18,755 nt of DNA from Fimbriimonadaceae bacterium (GTDB lineage: Bacteria > Armatimonadota > Fimbriimonadia > Fimbriimonadales > Fimbriimonadaceae): contig JACMJO010000387.1 in the NCBI GenBank assembly GCA_014380605.1, forward strand, positions 1 to 18,755, given 5' to 3'. How positions within the stretch are numbered: position 1 is the first letter of the stretch; every line of letters starts with the position of its first letter. The notes under the pieces are model-generated. The model saw only the letters and a list, made by a program, of their open reading frames with translations. It did not search any database and was not told where the DNA came from. Below, in pieces: positions 5,794 to 12,936 of the stretch. A program made the position numbers and the translations under genes.

Positions 5794-7995
5794 TTACAGT
5801 CTAAACGTGAGATTCCCCCGAGTCTTGGGCTCGGTAACCCCTCGAACAAACCGGCCCAACTCATCGAAGACCATGAGCCGGGTTCGCCCAAATCGAGGAG
5901 GATATCGAACCTTCCCTGCTCCGATCGCGCACCGGCCACCGCCCGGTAGGTCGACTAGCGCCACAAAACCCCCGAGGCTCAAATCGATCTTCGCTCCCTG
6001 ATAGGTCAGCAAGTTGCCTTCGAGCATGATCCCCGCCTTGGTATAGAGGTCTCGCAAGGCAGAGTCATCTGCAGGTGTTCCGACGAGAAAGAGCCCATCG
6101 AGCCCACCCGATCCACGAGGAGACTTGGGTCCGCCCACGCCCTGGAGCCAACCTCGCTCGGGGCGATAGTCCACTCGACGAAGGCTCCGGACCACCGAAT
6201 TCAACTCTACGGGGGTTTCGTCTTCGCCGATTGGCCGCATGATCCGGCGCCAGGGATCAAATGATACCAACGAGGGCTTGCCGGCAACGGGAAATGAGAA
6301 AGCTCCGGATTTCAGATCAAAGTTGGTGAACTGGCGCTTCCCTCCCTCAACCAGAAGGACTTCGCAAGTGATCCGATAGGGTTTGCCTTTGAAAGCAACG
6401 TTGCCGGAAACGGAGCCGTTGGCGAATTTCACCCCCGTGATCTCGAAGTCGGCATAGCCCGGCCGACGAACCCACTGGTCGAAGAACCACTTCATGTCCC
6501 GACCCGACCCGGCATTCACCGCTTTCTCGAAGCCCTCCCACTCCCCTCCAACTGTCTTGTCGTGGCTGGCCAACCACTCCCGACAAACCTTGATCATGGT
6601 CGGCGTCCCAAGCTCCTGCTCCAGCATCTGCAGGACAAAGGCTCCCTTTCCGTACCCAAGGGTGGTTGCCGCGGGGCCGATCTCAGCTGGGGCATCGTTA
6701 AGGGGCGCTAGGTCGAACGCCTCGCGATCGATTTGAGGGGTTTGAATATAGGCAAACGATCTTTGTTGAGGATCACCAAATCGAGCGTTTCTGAAGTAGA
6801 ACCCATCCCCCCACACTGCGAAGCTCTCGTTCCAGAGGGAGGTCAAATAGGTGTTGTTGACCATCCCGCCAAACCAAGTATGGGCAACCTCATGGGCATC
6901 TTCGCCGGAGAAGTAACCGCTGGTTACGAACGAGTACGCCTCCAGGGCGCCCCCACCATAGGTGGGAGTCATCACCGATCCATAGCCGCTAAACGGGAAT
7001 TTTCCAAAGGTCTCCATGGTCTCGATGATCTTGGGAAAAAACAAGGGCTGCAGCTTCATCTGCTCGTCGCTCAGCGCCATGCTCCACGACGTGTAATTAC
7101 GGCCGAGCAACTCCTCCGTAACCACCTTGTAGGGCCCAATGTTCAGGCTCCAGTACGAGATCGGCATCTCCATACTGAAAAAAGTGACCCGGTAATCTCC
7201 CACAATACTCGACTCGAGCAAGTCACCATTGGCGACCGCGGTCCAAGTCTTAGGACCGCGGACCATCAAGGCGAACGGCGTGGGTTTGCGCGCAATCATG
7301 GGGTACCAGTAGTCGTTGGTAAGGAGCGCCTCATTGGGACGAATGGAGCCCGCATAACCTGGCCGATCGACGATGCCCTCGTAGTTGACGGACAGCTTCT
7401 CTCCGTCCTTTGCGCCGGCAACCATGACAATGCCCCCGATCTGTGTCCACTTCATCGGTTCGTTGAGGTTGCGCGCAACCGACTTCACCCGATAATTGGG
7501 TCCCAACCGAAACATGAGATTCGGAGATTTGCCCGTGGTGTGAACGGGAAACGCGCAACTAATCGAGACTTTCTTCGCCGGAATGTCGAAGGTCACGGTC
7601 ATCCCTTGCATCCCTATGCGCCAGCCGAAATCCTCCCGCTCGTCGATGAATTTGGTGAGGCGGCTTCCATCCCACTCAAAGAGCCTTTCGCCAACGTCCT
7701 CGCTCGTCAAAGGCGTGCTGAATACGACGTACTTCTGCCTCCAAGGCGCAGTCCCAGTGATCGCCGTCCACCCAAACTTGCCCGTTTCGTAGGCGCCGTT
7801 TGTCTTAAAGACCGCAAACGGATTCCGACCCTTCCATGCGTTGGGCGCAGAGGCGGCCGTTAGGCCTGGCACGTCGCGCGACTTTGCCAGTCGGTCGAGA
7901 TTGGCAGTAAACGAATCCTGAGCCAGAAGGAGGACGACGATCGGGAAGACCATAAGGCCAAGTATGCCCAACCCCCACCAATGTTTGGTCTGCAT
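5794..7995 (-). CDS. Membrane-anchored M1-family (aminopeptidase N-like) zinc metallopeptidase
   Basis: M1 peptidases remove N-terminal residues using one zinc. From the ATG at 7993-7995 the product has 733 residues. An N-terminal TM anchor (about 8-26) is followed by a long beta-rich region. The catalytic block begins with GGALEAYS (E352, equivalent of the GAMEN exopeptidase motif), then HEVAHTWFGG (H368, E369, H372) and LWNESFA (third ligand E390). YGKGAFVLQMLE (Y448) matches the conserved Tyr segment. The spacing between the second His and Glu is 17 residues, one fewer than the classical HExxH-x18-E. The C-terminal region is beta-rich, and a PDZ-like domain is possible (VDYRPERGWLQGV onward). 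The frame is open to a GTG at 8043, but that adds a charged stretch before the TM segment, so the ATG is preferred. It is the first gene of a four-gene operon with the SelW-like gene. Confidence 0.88.
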   Translation of the reverse strand: MQTKHWWGLGILGLMVFPIVVLLLAQDSFTANLDRLAKSRDVPGLTAASAPNAWKGRNPFAVFKTNGAYETGKFGWTAITGTAPWRQKYVVFSTPLTSEDVGERLFEWDGSRLTKFIDEREDFGWRIGMQGMTVTFDIPAKKVSISCAFPVHTTGKSPNLMFRLGPNYRVKSVARNLNEPMKWTQIGGIVMVAGAKDGEKLSVNYEGIVDRPGYAGSIRPNEALLTNDYWYPMIARKPTPFALMVRGPKTWTAVANGDLLESSIVGDYRVTFFSMEMPISYWSLNIGPYKVVTEELLGRNYTSWSMALSDEQMKLQPLFFPKIIETMETFGKFPFSGYGSVMTPTYGGGALEAYSFVTSGYFSGEDAHEVAHTWFGGMVNNTYLTSLWNESFAVWGDGFYFRNARFGDPQQRSFAYIQTPQIDREAFDLAPLNDAPAEIGPAATTLGYGKGAFVLQMLEQELGTPTMIKVCREWLASHDKTVGGEWEGFEKAVNAGSGRDMKWFFDQWVRRPGYADFEITGVKFANGSVSGNVAFKGKPYRITCEVLLVEGGKRQFTNFDLKSGAFSFPVAGKPSLVSFDPWRRIMRPIGEDETPVELNSVVRSLRRVDYRPERGWLQGVGGPKSPRGSGGLDGLFLVGTPADDSALRDLYTKAGIMLEGNLLTYQGAKIDLSLGGFVALVDLPGGGRCAIGAGKVRYPPRFGRTRLMVFDELGRFVRGVTEPKTRGNLTFRL

Positions 7996-8069
7996 GCCGT
8001 AAGTAAACCTGTAGCCCCAGGATGGCTCTTGCCTGGCCGGCACAGTCCTGTGTGATGGGATCCCTTGGG

Positions 8070-8075
8070 TAAAAT
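8070..8075 (+). promoter_or_regulatory. Possible -10 element of the tRNA-Met gene
   Basis: TAAAAT lies 12 bases before the mature tRNA 5' end, at the distance expected of a short-leader tRNA promoter. No convincing -35 is seen. An inverted repeat CACAG-TC-CTGTG is at 8041-8052. Confidence 0.35.
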
Positions 8076-8087
8076 AGTCAACCGCGT

Positions 8088-8164
8088 GGCGAAGTAGCTC
8101 AGTTGGTTAGAGCGAACGGTTCATACCCGTTAGGTCACCAGTTCAAGTCTGGTCTTCGCTACCA
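8088..8164 (+). tRNA. tRNA-Met (anticodon CAT), elongator type, CCA encoded
   Basis: A full cloverleaf can be drawn: acceptor GGCGAAG (8088-8094) with CTTCGCT (8154-8160, first pair G-U), D stem GCTC/GAGC, anticodon stem AACGG/CCGTT around loop TTCATAC (anticodon CAT at 8122-8124), variable loop AGGTC, T stem ACCAG/CTGGT with TTCAAGT, discriminator A and CCA at 8162-8164. The paired first base argues against initiator tRNA, which has an unpaired 1-72 position. The GGTTCATACCC context is that of elongator Met rather than the lysidine-modified tRNA-Ile(CAT), though the latter cannot be fully excluded. Confidence 0.95.
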
Positions 8165-8184
8165 CTCCCTCCAAACCGATCGTG

Positions 8185-8595
8185 TTAGCGGATCCCCAAG
8201 CCTTTCACGACATCAGTTCCGTGCGCGTTTGGCATGAGGTCGATCCCGGCTCGGGACTTAGCCACATAGGCTCCTACCAAGCCAAAAACGACTAGGGTCA
8301 TCACCCCGAAGGCGATTAACCCTGCCGTCCCCAGCCGTCCCGCCTCGTTCCGTCGATTGACCATTTTCTCTTCCGTCTCCCGGCGTCGGTCTTTGCCGAT
8401 GAAGAGCACGAAATAGAGCTGGGTAAAGATCAAGGGCACGATAAAGCGAATATCCACCGAATGCTTGTGTCGGCTTTCTCTAACCGCTAGCGAGATCGCC
8501 GCGCGTTGCTCGAAGGTGAGGGACTGCCGAACATCGAGCGGCACGAGCTCCAAGACCTCGCAAAACTCCGGCTCCTCGTAAACCCTCTGGACCAT
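8185..8595 (-). CDS. Small two-TM membrane protein of an uncharacterised conserved family
   Basis: Function unknown. The 136-residue product has an acidic N-terminus and LTFEQRAAISLAVRE (about 26-40). Then comes HSVDIRFIVPLIFTQLYFVL...GKDRR (about 45-71), which contains a first hydrophobic segment. A second clear TM helix lies at about 92-112 (GLIAFGVMTLVVFGLVGAY). The pattern 'H-x-V-D-I-R-x-x-x-P-L-x-x-x-x-Y-x-V-L-x-x-G-x-x-R-R' recurs in small membrane proteins of several phyla that have no assigned role. The ATG at 8593-8595 has AGGTGGA directly upstream. The gene follows the MacB-like permease gene after 156 bases and ends 20 bases from the convergent tRNA-Met. Confidence 0.7.
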   Translation of the reverse strand: MVQRVYEEPEFCEVLELVPLDVRQSLTFEQRAAISLAVRESRHKHSVDIRFIVPLIFTQLYFVLFIGKDRRRETEEKMVNRRNEAGRLGTAGLIAFGVMTLVVFGLVGAYVAKSRAGIDLMPNAHGTDVVKGLGIR

Positions 8596-8611
8596 TCCAC
8601 CTGGCTTATTC

Positions 8612-8637
8612 CCCAGCTAGGCAGTTTGCTAGCTGGG
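8612..8637. promoter_or_regulatory. Strong inverted repeat upstream of the small membrane protein gene
   Basis: CCCAGCTAG (8612-8620) and CTAGCTGGG (8629-8637) are perfect inverse copies with an 8-base loop; outside them TTCC pairs with GGAA if one C is bulged. It ends 17 bases from the start codon of the minus-strand gene, so it would lie in the leader or promoter. No T-run follows on either strand, so it is not a standard terminator. Confidence 0.5.
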
Positions 8638-8691
8638 AAGATTGCTGGGTTGGAGTGGGGGATGTGGTTTTGTGGGATGTGGGCTGGATTA

Positions 8692-8732
8692 GATCTGACT
8701 GATCAGGCAGATTCGCCTCAAGTTTTCAGATC
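8692..8732 (-). terminator. Two-tier inverted repeat after the permease gene, possible 3' end structure
   Basis: GATCTGA (8692-8698) pairs with TCAGATC (8726-8732), enclosing an inner AGGC (8705-8708)/GCCT (8715-8718) hairpin. It starts 20 bases downstream of the permease stop. It lacks a T-run and so may be an mRNA-stabilising structure rather than a terminator. Confidence 0.3.
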
Positions 8733-8751
8733 ACAACCACAAACCACATCG

Positions 8752-9978
8752 CTACTCCCGTCGCAAGGCCACAATCGGATCCAGTTTGGAGGCACTGATC
8801 GCTGGATAAAGCCCAAACACCATGCCGATAAAGGCGGAGAACATGGCCGCTGCAAAGGCAGCCGTGATGGGGAATGGCGTCGCCAACCCCCCTTTGGTCG
8901 GCCAATTGATGGCGGAGGTGCCGAATGTAACGAGATTGCCTAATAGCCAGGCAAAGCCCATTCCGATAAGGCCCCCGACCAAAGATAGGGTCGCGGCTTC
9001 GATCAGAAACTGGATCAAGACCGACATACGTTTGGCCCCAACCGCCTTGCGAAGCCCGATCTCCTTGGTGCGCTCGGTAACCGACACCAGCATGATGTTC
9101 ATGATGCCTATTCCGCCCACCAACAGGGATAACGCCGCTATGCCCGAAAGCGCTACTCCAGCGACCCCGAAGATCGTGTTAAAGACGGACAAGATGGACT
9201 CGTTGGAATCTACACGATATATTGGCTTGTTCCCAGACTTTTGCATGAGGGCTTTCCAGACCGCGTCCATAGCTTGGTTCACGTCTACCCCAGCCTTCGG
9301 TTTGGCAGTGATGTAAGAGACCTTGTCGCCCCCCTGCCACTTATCCTGGACGGTGGTGAGTGGAACCAAAATGTCCTTTGCGTTGGAGTTCCCCAGGATG
9401 TCAAGCCTCTTCAGCACCCCGGTGACTTCCAGAGTGATGCCGCTAAATGTGATGTATTTGCCGATGGGCTCGTTAGTGCCGAAGAGTTTGGTCTTGATAT
9501 CTTCGCCGATGAGGCAAATGTTCGCCCGGCGATCCAAGTCGTTCTTATCGAAGTAGTGTCCAGACTCAAGATCGAGCCGATTCATCACCGTATAGTTTTG
9601 ATCTGTGCCGTTGATCTTCGCATCGGGAACGTCCTTGTCCAGATAGGTCGCCTTTGACCGGAACTCGAAAATCGGGCTCGCCACCTCGATGAGGGACACG
9701 TTGTTCATCAAGTAGTCGACGTCTTCCTGCTTCAGACCCTCGATCGGTCCAACGCTTTCGCCGCGCATCTGCCGGAACGGGTCGAAAAAGATGATGATGG
9801 TGTCCGAGCCAATCTTCTTGAACTCGCTGGTCATGAAGTATTGGAACCCGTTGGAGACCATCACGATCACGGTCACGCTCATGACTCCAATAATCACGCC
9901 GAGCATCGTCAGGAAGCTTCTAAGCTTGTTCTGACGAAGCATCGCGAGCGCGATAAGGAGCGACTCGCCAAACATCAT
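8752..9978 (-). CDS. MacB/FtsX-type ABC transporter permease
   Basis: MacB-type permeases form mechanotransmitting complexes that couple cytoplasmic ATP hydrolysis to movement of periplasmic adaptor and substrate; they do not carry substrate through the inner membrane. The 408-residue product has the expected plan. TM1 is at about 18-43 (RSFLTMLGVIIGVMSV), a large periplasmic domain spans about 50-265, and three TM helices lie in the C-terminal third. The family signature GGIGIMNIMLVSVTERTKEIG and LRKAVGAKR is intact, and a C-terminal SKLDPIVALRRE is typical. There is no ATPase domain, unlike MacB itself, so a separate ATPase is required and none is in the window. The ATG at 9976-9978 overlaps the adaptor stop in an ATGA, indicating translational coupling; a second ATG follows at once. 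Confidence 0.93.
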   Translation of the reverse strand: MMFGESLLIALAMLRQNKLRSFLTMLGVIIGVMSVTVIVMVSNGFQYFMTSEFKKIGSDTIIIFFDPFRQMRGESVGPIEGLKQEDVDYLMNNVSLIEVASPIFEFRSKATYLDKDVPDAKINGTDQNYTVMNRLDLESGHYFDKNDLDRRANICLIGEDIKTKLFGTNEPIGKYITFSGITLEVTGVLKRLDILGNSNAKDILVPLTTVQDKWQGGDKVSYITAKPKAGVDVNQAMDAVWKALMQKSGNKPIYRVDSNESILSVFNTIFGVAGVALSGIAALSLLVGGIGIMNIMLVSVTERTKEIGLRKAVGAKRMSVLIQFLIEAATLSLVGGLIGMGFAWLLGNLVTFGTSAINWPTKGGLATPFPITAAFAAAMFSAFIGMVFGLYPAISASKLDPIVALRRE

Positions 9979-11672
9979 CCTCCGTCAGCTCCCATCATCA
10001 TCATTCCCTTTCGGGCTGGGCCGGTGAACTGAGGCTGAACCAGTTTGTCGCCTTCCTTGACGCCTTCGGTAATTTCATATTGAGTTCCGCTCTCTGCCCC
10101 AACTTTTATGCGAGTCTTATTGAGTGGCCGTTCAGTACTTGGGGGAGCGCCAGGAATAGCCGGCTTTGGCTGAGTGGGTTCTGGCTCGTTCGGAGCAAAG
10201 TCCCCCGCCTTGTTGACGAAGTAGCCCTTATCGTCTTTGCCGACATAGTCCCTTGGAAGAACCAGCACGTTTGTCCGACGAATGACATCAAGGGTGCACT
10301 TGGCGGACATTCCCGACCTCAGCCGCTTGTCGGCATTGGCTAGCTCAAGCTCAACTTCGTATTTCACGACCGCGTCGCTTGCCGCCGCCGTGGCACCGGC
10401 ATCACTCGTAATGCTCGTCGGCGCGATTCTCTTGACGAACCCGGAAAACTTGTCGTTTGGCAGTGCATCGACAGTAACAGTGGCCTTCATGCCGTTCGAC
10501 ATCTTAGCGACATCGATCTCATTGACGTTTAGAAGAACTCGAAGCGTGGTTCGATCCTCGATCCTCACGATTGGCGTTCCCGCGCTGAATCCACTCAGGC
10601 CCGAAGCCAGTTCCCCCACTTTAAGCATCTTCTTGGTGACGACTCCCGTAATCGGCGACTTGATCTGAGTCTCTCTCAATTGCCTCTGGCTGTCTTGAAG
10701 AACGCTGGCCAACTGGGATACGGTCGCCATGTTTTGTTCACGGGATCGTTGCAGAGCCGCCACATCTTGGAGGGAGGCCCGGGCTTTGGCCACATCGGAA
10801 ACGGCTTGCCGATATTCCTCGCGCTTCACGCCGTTCTGAATGGAGTTTGTCCGGGCCCGTTGCAATCCAGCTTCGCTTGCCCGCACCGCTTCGTTTGACC
10901 GTGCAATCTGCAAAGAGAACTCGCTATCGATGCGGCTCAGTTCATCCGTCGCTTGCTCCAGCTTTATCCTCGCAACGTCCATGTTCAGCTTCGCGGCTTC
11001 CACATCACGAACGGAGACGAATCCCTGCTTGAGGAGCGACTCGCGGCGCTCGGATTCGCGCTTTGCATTATCGAAATTCGCCTGCGCATCCCGTTGAGAA
11101 GTCACCGCGCGGGATCTGGCAGTCGGCTGTTCGTTCTTGACCAAATTCTCGCGCTCGCGAAGACTTCGGTTGTGCTCTGCGGTGGCTTCAGTGATCGCCG
11201 ACGACGTCAAAGTGGGTTGAGCCTTGACCTCCATATCGAGCCGGCGAAGTCTGGATTGAGCCTGAAGATAGTCGGCCTGGGCAGAAACGCGCCGTTGCTG
11301 AATTTCGATCGCAGTTCTCGCCGCACCGCTTTGGGCTCCCCTCAACTGAGCTTGGTTTTGGGCAACCACGAACTGGGTCTCCTGGGGGTCGATCGTTCCA
11401 ATAATCTGGCCCTGCGTTACAAAGTCGCCCTCTTCGACAAAAAGCTCGCTGAGGCGGCCGCTGACTCGGCTTTTGACTTCAACTGAGTTCACCGCATCGA
11501 TGGTGCCGGTGTCGACGACGCTGACGACCAGATCGCCTCGGGCAACTGTATGTCCCGTGGCTCCCTTAGATTGGGCGGCCTGCATCTGGGCAGCCATGTT
11601 TTTCATGTAATAGCCCCCAATACCGCAAACCAAAACTAAAGCAATCGCTACAAAGATGAGGGCTTTCTTCAT
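9975..11672 (-). CDS. HlyD/MacA-type periplasmic adaptor (membrane fusion protein)
   Basis: Periplasmic adaptors bridge an inner-membrane transporter to an outer-membrane channel. The 565-residue product has an N-terminal membrane anchor (KKALIFVAIALVLVCG). The lipoyl half-motif GRLSELFVEEGDFVTQGQ (about 73-90) is followed by a very long helical hairpin/coiled coil from about 100 to 335, rich in Arg, Glu, Gln and Ala. The second lipoyl half is IKSPITGVVTKKMLKVGE, followed by a beta-barrel (LRVLLNVNEIDVAKMSNGMK). A Pro-rich linker (NEPEPTQPKPAIPGAPP) precedes the final strand-rich part, and the tail is KGMMMMGADGG. At 565 residues it is longer than MacA (about 370), mainly through the coiled coil. 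The ATG at 11670-11672 begins a conventional Lys-Lys N-region. It overlaps the permease gene by four bases and follows the C39-like gene after 68 bases. Confidence 0.93.
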   Translation of the reverse strand: MKKALIFVAIALVLVCGIGGYYMKNMAAQMQAAQSKGATGHTVARGDLVVSVVDTGTIDAVNSVEVKSRVSGRLSELFVEEGDFVTQGQIIGTIDPQETQFVVAQNQAQLRGAQSGAARTAIEIQQRRVSAQADYLQAQSRLRRLDMEVKAQPTLTSSAITEATAEHNRSLRERENLVKNEQPTARSRAVTSQRDAQANFDNAKRESERRESLLKQGFVSVRDVEAAKLNMDVARIKLEQATDELSRIDSEFSLQIARSNEAVRASEAGLQRARTNSIQNGVKREEYRQAVSDVAKARASLQDVAALQRSREQNMATVSQLASVLQDSQRQLRETQIKSPITGVVTKKMLKVGELASGLSGFSAGTPIVRIEDRTTLRVLLNVNEIDVAKMSNGMKATVTVDALPNDKFSGFVKRIAPTSITSDAGATAAASDAVVKYEVELELANADKRLRSGMSAKCTLDVIRRTNVLVLPRDYVGKDDKGYFVNKAGDFAPNEPEPTQPKPAIPGAPPSTERPLNKTRIKVGAESGTQYEITEGVKEGDKLVQPQFTGPARKGMMMMGADGG

Positions 11673-11740
11673 CGTCCGTCAGTTTCGCAGGGAACGAGTG
11701 ATTGCGGAAGGGGTGTGGGCCAAAAACCCCACCAAACGGC

Positions 11741-12826
11741 TCAGTCCACTAGGACCGACGCCTCGCTCAGTTTGGGAAGCTTCACCGATTCAGGATGGCA
11801 AATGTAGATCGTTCTTCCTGAATTGCCCCAAGCCTTCCGAAAAGCCTCTCGGTTATAAGTTCGTCGAACTTGATCCTGCTTGCCGGGATCGTTGAATACA
11901 GGATTGCCCGCCTTGTCGAAACCAACCAAGACCACAAGGTGGCCATCGCCACCGGCGGGTTTCTTGTTTTCCAAGAGGAGGTTGAGAGCCACGCTACAAA
12001 CTACTGGAACTCCTGCATCGATGAGCATTTCCAAGTCTCGAATCTTAGCCAGCCGAGTCGTGTAAGCCCGCATCTTGTCGAACGAACCCATGTAGGCGGT
12101 ATTAAACGGCCAATTGCCGGTTCCCGGATACTTTTCGTCGAACACGCCAACCACGACGTCGGGCACATCCACCGCCAATTCAGGCCGCTTAAGCGCTTCC
12201 GCCCAGAATCCCAACGTCATGCTCGCCGATGCCGGACTGCAGTATTGGGCTCCTTTGACCGATTTAAACCAAGCCTCAAAAGCGGGCGACACCCGCTCGG
12301 GTCGGTACTTCAACTTGCCAAACTCGTGGGGTCCCTGCGGCTTCTGCGGCGGCTCTAAAACTTTTCCTACACGAGCCGGTGTGTCATCGTCGGGGACCCC
12401 TGCCACAGAGTTCGAGAAGCAGACCGTCAAGAGCTTCAGTGCAGGATCGGGCCCAGATCCAATCTTGGTGAGGGTAAGGCGAATGTTCACCGAGCCGCCT
12501 GGCTTGGAAAGGTGGAGGAGATCGGTTCGGACTTCGCCCACCCTGTCTTTCTGATTCGGAACGCTTGATCGACTTGCCTTCGCCATGTCGCCCGCCCAAT
12601 CGGCGAGAACGTACCACGTATCCATCGCCTGGATTTCAACCTTCAGACCAGCGGATTCGAAATTGGCGACATTCCAAGAGACAATCGTCTCGTCCCATGC
12701 GATTTCAGGTCGAACATCCTTGATCTCGACCTGCTTGCCTACCGCCACGGACTCCACTGGAAGTCGAATAAGTTGACTATAGCCATTACCAACCATCGCG
12801 AAACCGACAAGGAGCGTCGTGATCAT
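11741..12826 (-). CDS. Exported C39-like (papain-fold) cysteine peptidase
   Basis: C39-like proteins have the papain fold; classical C39 peptidases cut double-glycine leaders during peptide export. The 361-residue product starts with a short hydrophobic region (MITTLLVGFAMVGNG) that could be a signal peptide although it lacks basic residues. A beta-rich N-terminal domain (about 25-140) and a Pro-rich linker (about 148-170) follow. The peptidase domain then has GAQYCSPASASM (C196), GGDGHLVVLVGFD (H296) and NPVFNDPG (D313), the expected Cys-His-Asp order. GGTAAGGGA-like bases precede the ATG at 12824-12826. It is the first gene of a set continuing into the HlyD adaptor 68 bases later. A role in processing an exported peptide is conceivable; cell-wall or general protein turnover is equally possible. 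Confidence 0.82.
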   Translation of the reverse strand: MITTLLVGFAMVGNGYSQLIRLPVESVAVGKQVEIKDVRPEIAWDETIVSWNVANFESAGLKVEIQAMDTWYVLADWAGDMAKASRSSVPNQKDRVGEVRTDLLHLSKPGGSVNIRLTLTKIGSGPDPALKLLTVCFSNSVAGVPDDDTPARVGKVLEPPQKPQGPHEFGKLKYRPERVSPAFEAWFKSVKGAQYCSPASASMTLGFWAEALKRPELAVDVPDVVVGVFDEKYPGTGNWPFNTAYMGSFDKMRAYTTRLAKIRDLEMLIDAGVPVVCSVALNLLLENKKPAGGDGHLVVLVGFDKAGNPVFNDPGKQDQVRRTYNREAFRKAWGNSGRTIYICHPESVKLPKLSEASVLVD

Positions 12827-12888
12827 TCCCTTACCTCAACCGTACCAGAGAAAGCCCATCAAAGGCCCCAATCACCGGTTGCGTGAGG

Positions 12889-12894
12889 TATAGT
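12889..12894 (+). promoter_or_regulatory. Possible -10 element of rpsD
   Basis: TATAGT sits 42 bases before the rpsD ATG, implying transcription from about 12901 and a leader near 36 bases. No matching -35 was found. Confidence 0.35.
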
Positions 12895-12909
12895 TGGAAG
12901 ATTGTAGGA

Positions 12910-12926
12910 GTGCCCTTTCTGGGCAC
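12910..12926 (+). promoter_or_regulatory. Leader hairpin directly upstream of rpsD
   Basis: GTGCCC (12910-12915) and GGGCAC (12921-12926) pair perfectly around TTTCT. The hairpin ends 10 bases before the ATG, where a ribosome binding site would be expected and none is seen. S4 regulates its own mRNA in several bacteria, so a translational control site is possible. Confidence 0.4.
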
Positions 12927-12936
12927 GCTCAGATTT

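Noticed and set aside
6733..7863. 376-codon open frame on the plus strand.
   Set aside because: It is antisense to the M1 peptidase, whose motifs are intact; the composition is a Pro/Arg/His-rich shadow with no recognisable domain.
8088..8164. Initiator tRNA-fMet.
   Set aside because: The first acceptor pair is G-U rather than the unpaired position typical of initiators, and the anticodon stem lacks the three G-C pairs ending in GGG/CCC of initiators.
8612..8637. Rho-independent terminator.
   Set aside because: The stem is strong but no run of T follows on either strand, and it lies immediately before a start codon.
9985..10010. Met-rich tail of the adaptor (KGMMMMGADGG) as a metal-binding sign.
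   Set aside because: Four Met in a row at a disordered C-terminus is weak evidence, and no metal-efflux gene is nearby.
10953..11486. 177-codon open frame on the plus strand.
   Set aside because: It is antisense to the coiled-coil region of the HlyD-type adaptor and shows Leu/Arg-rich shadow composition.
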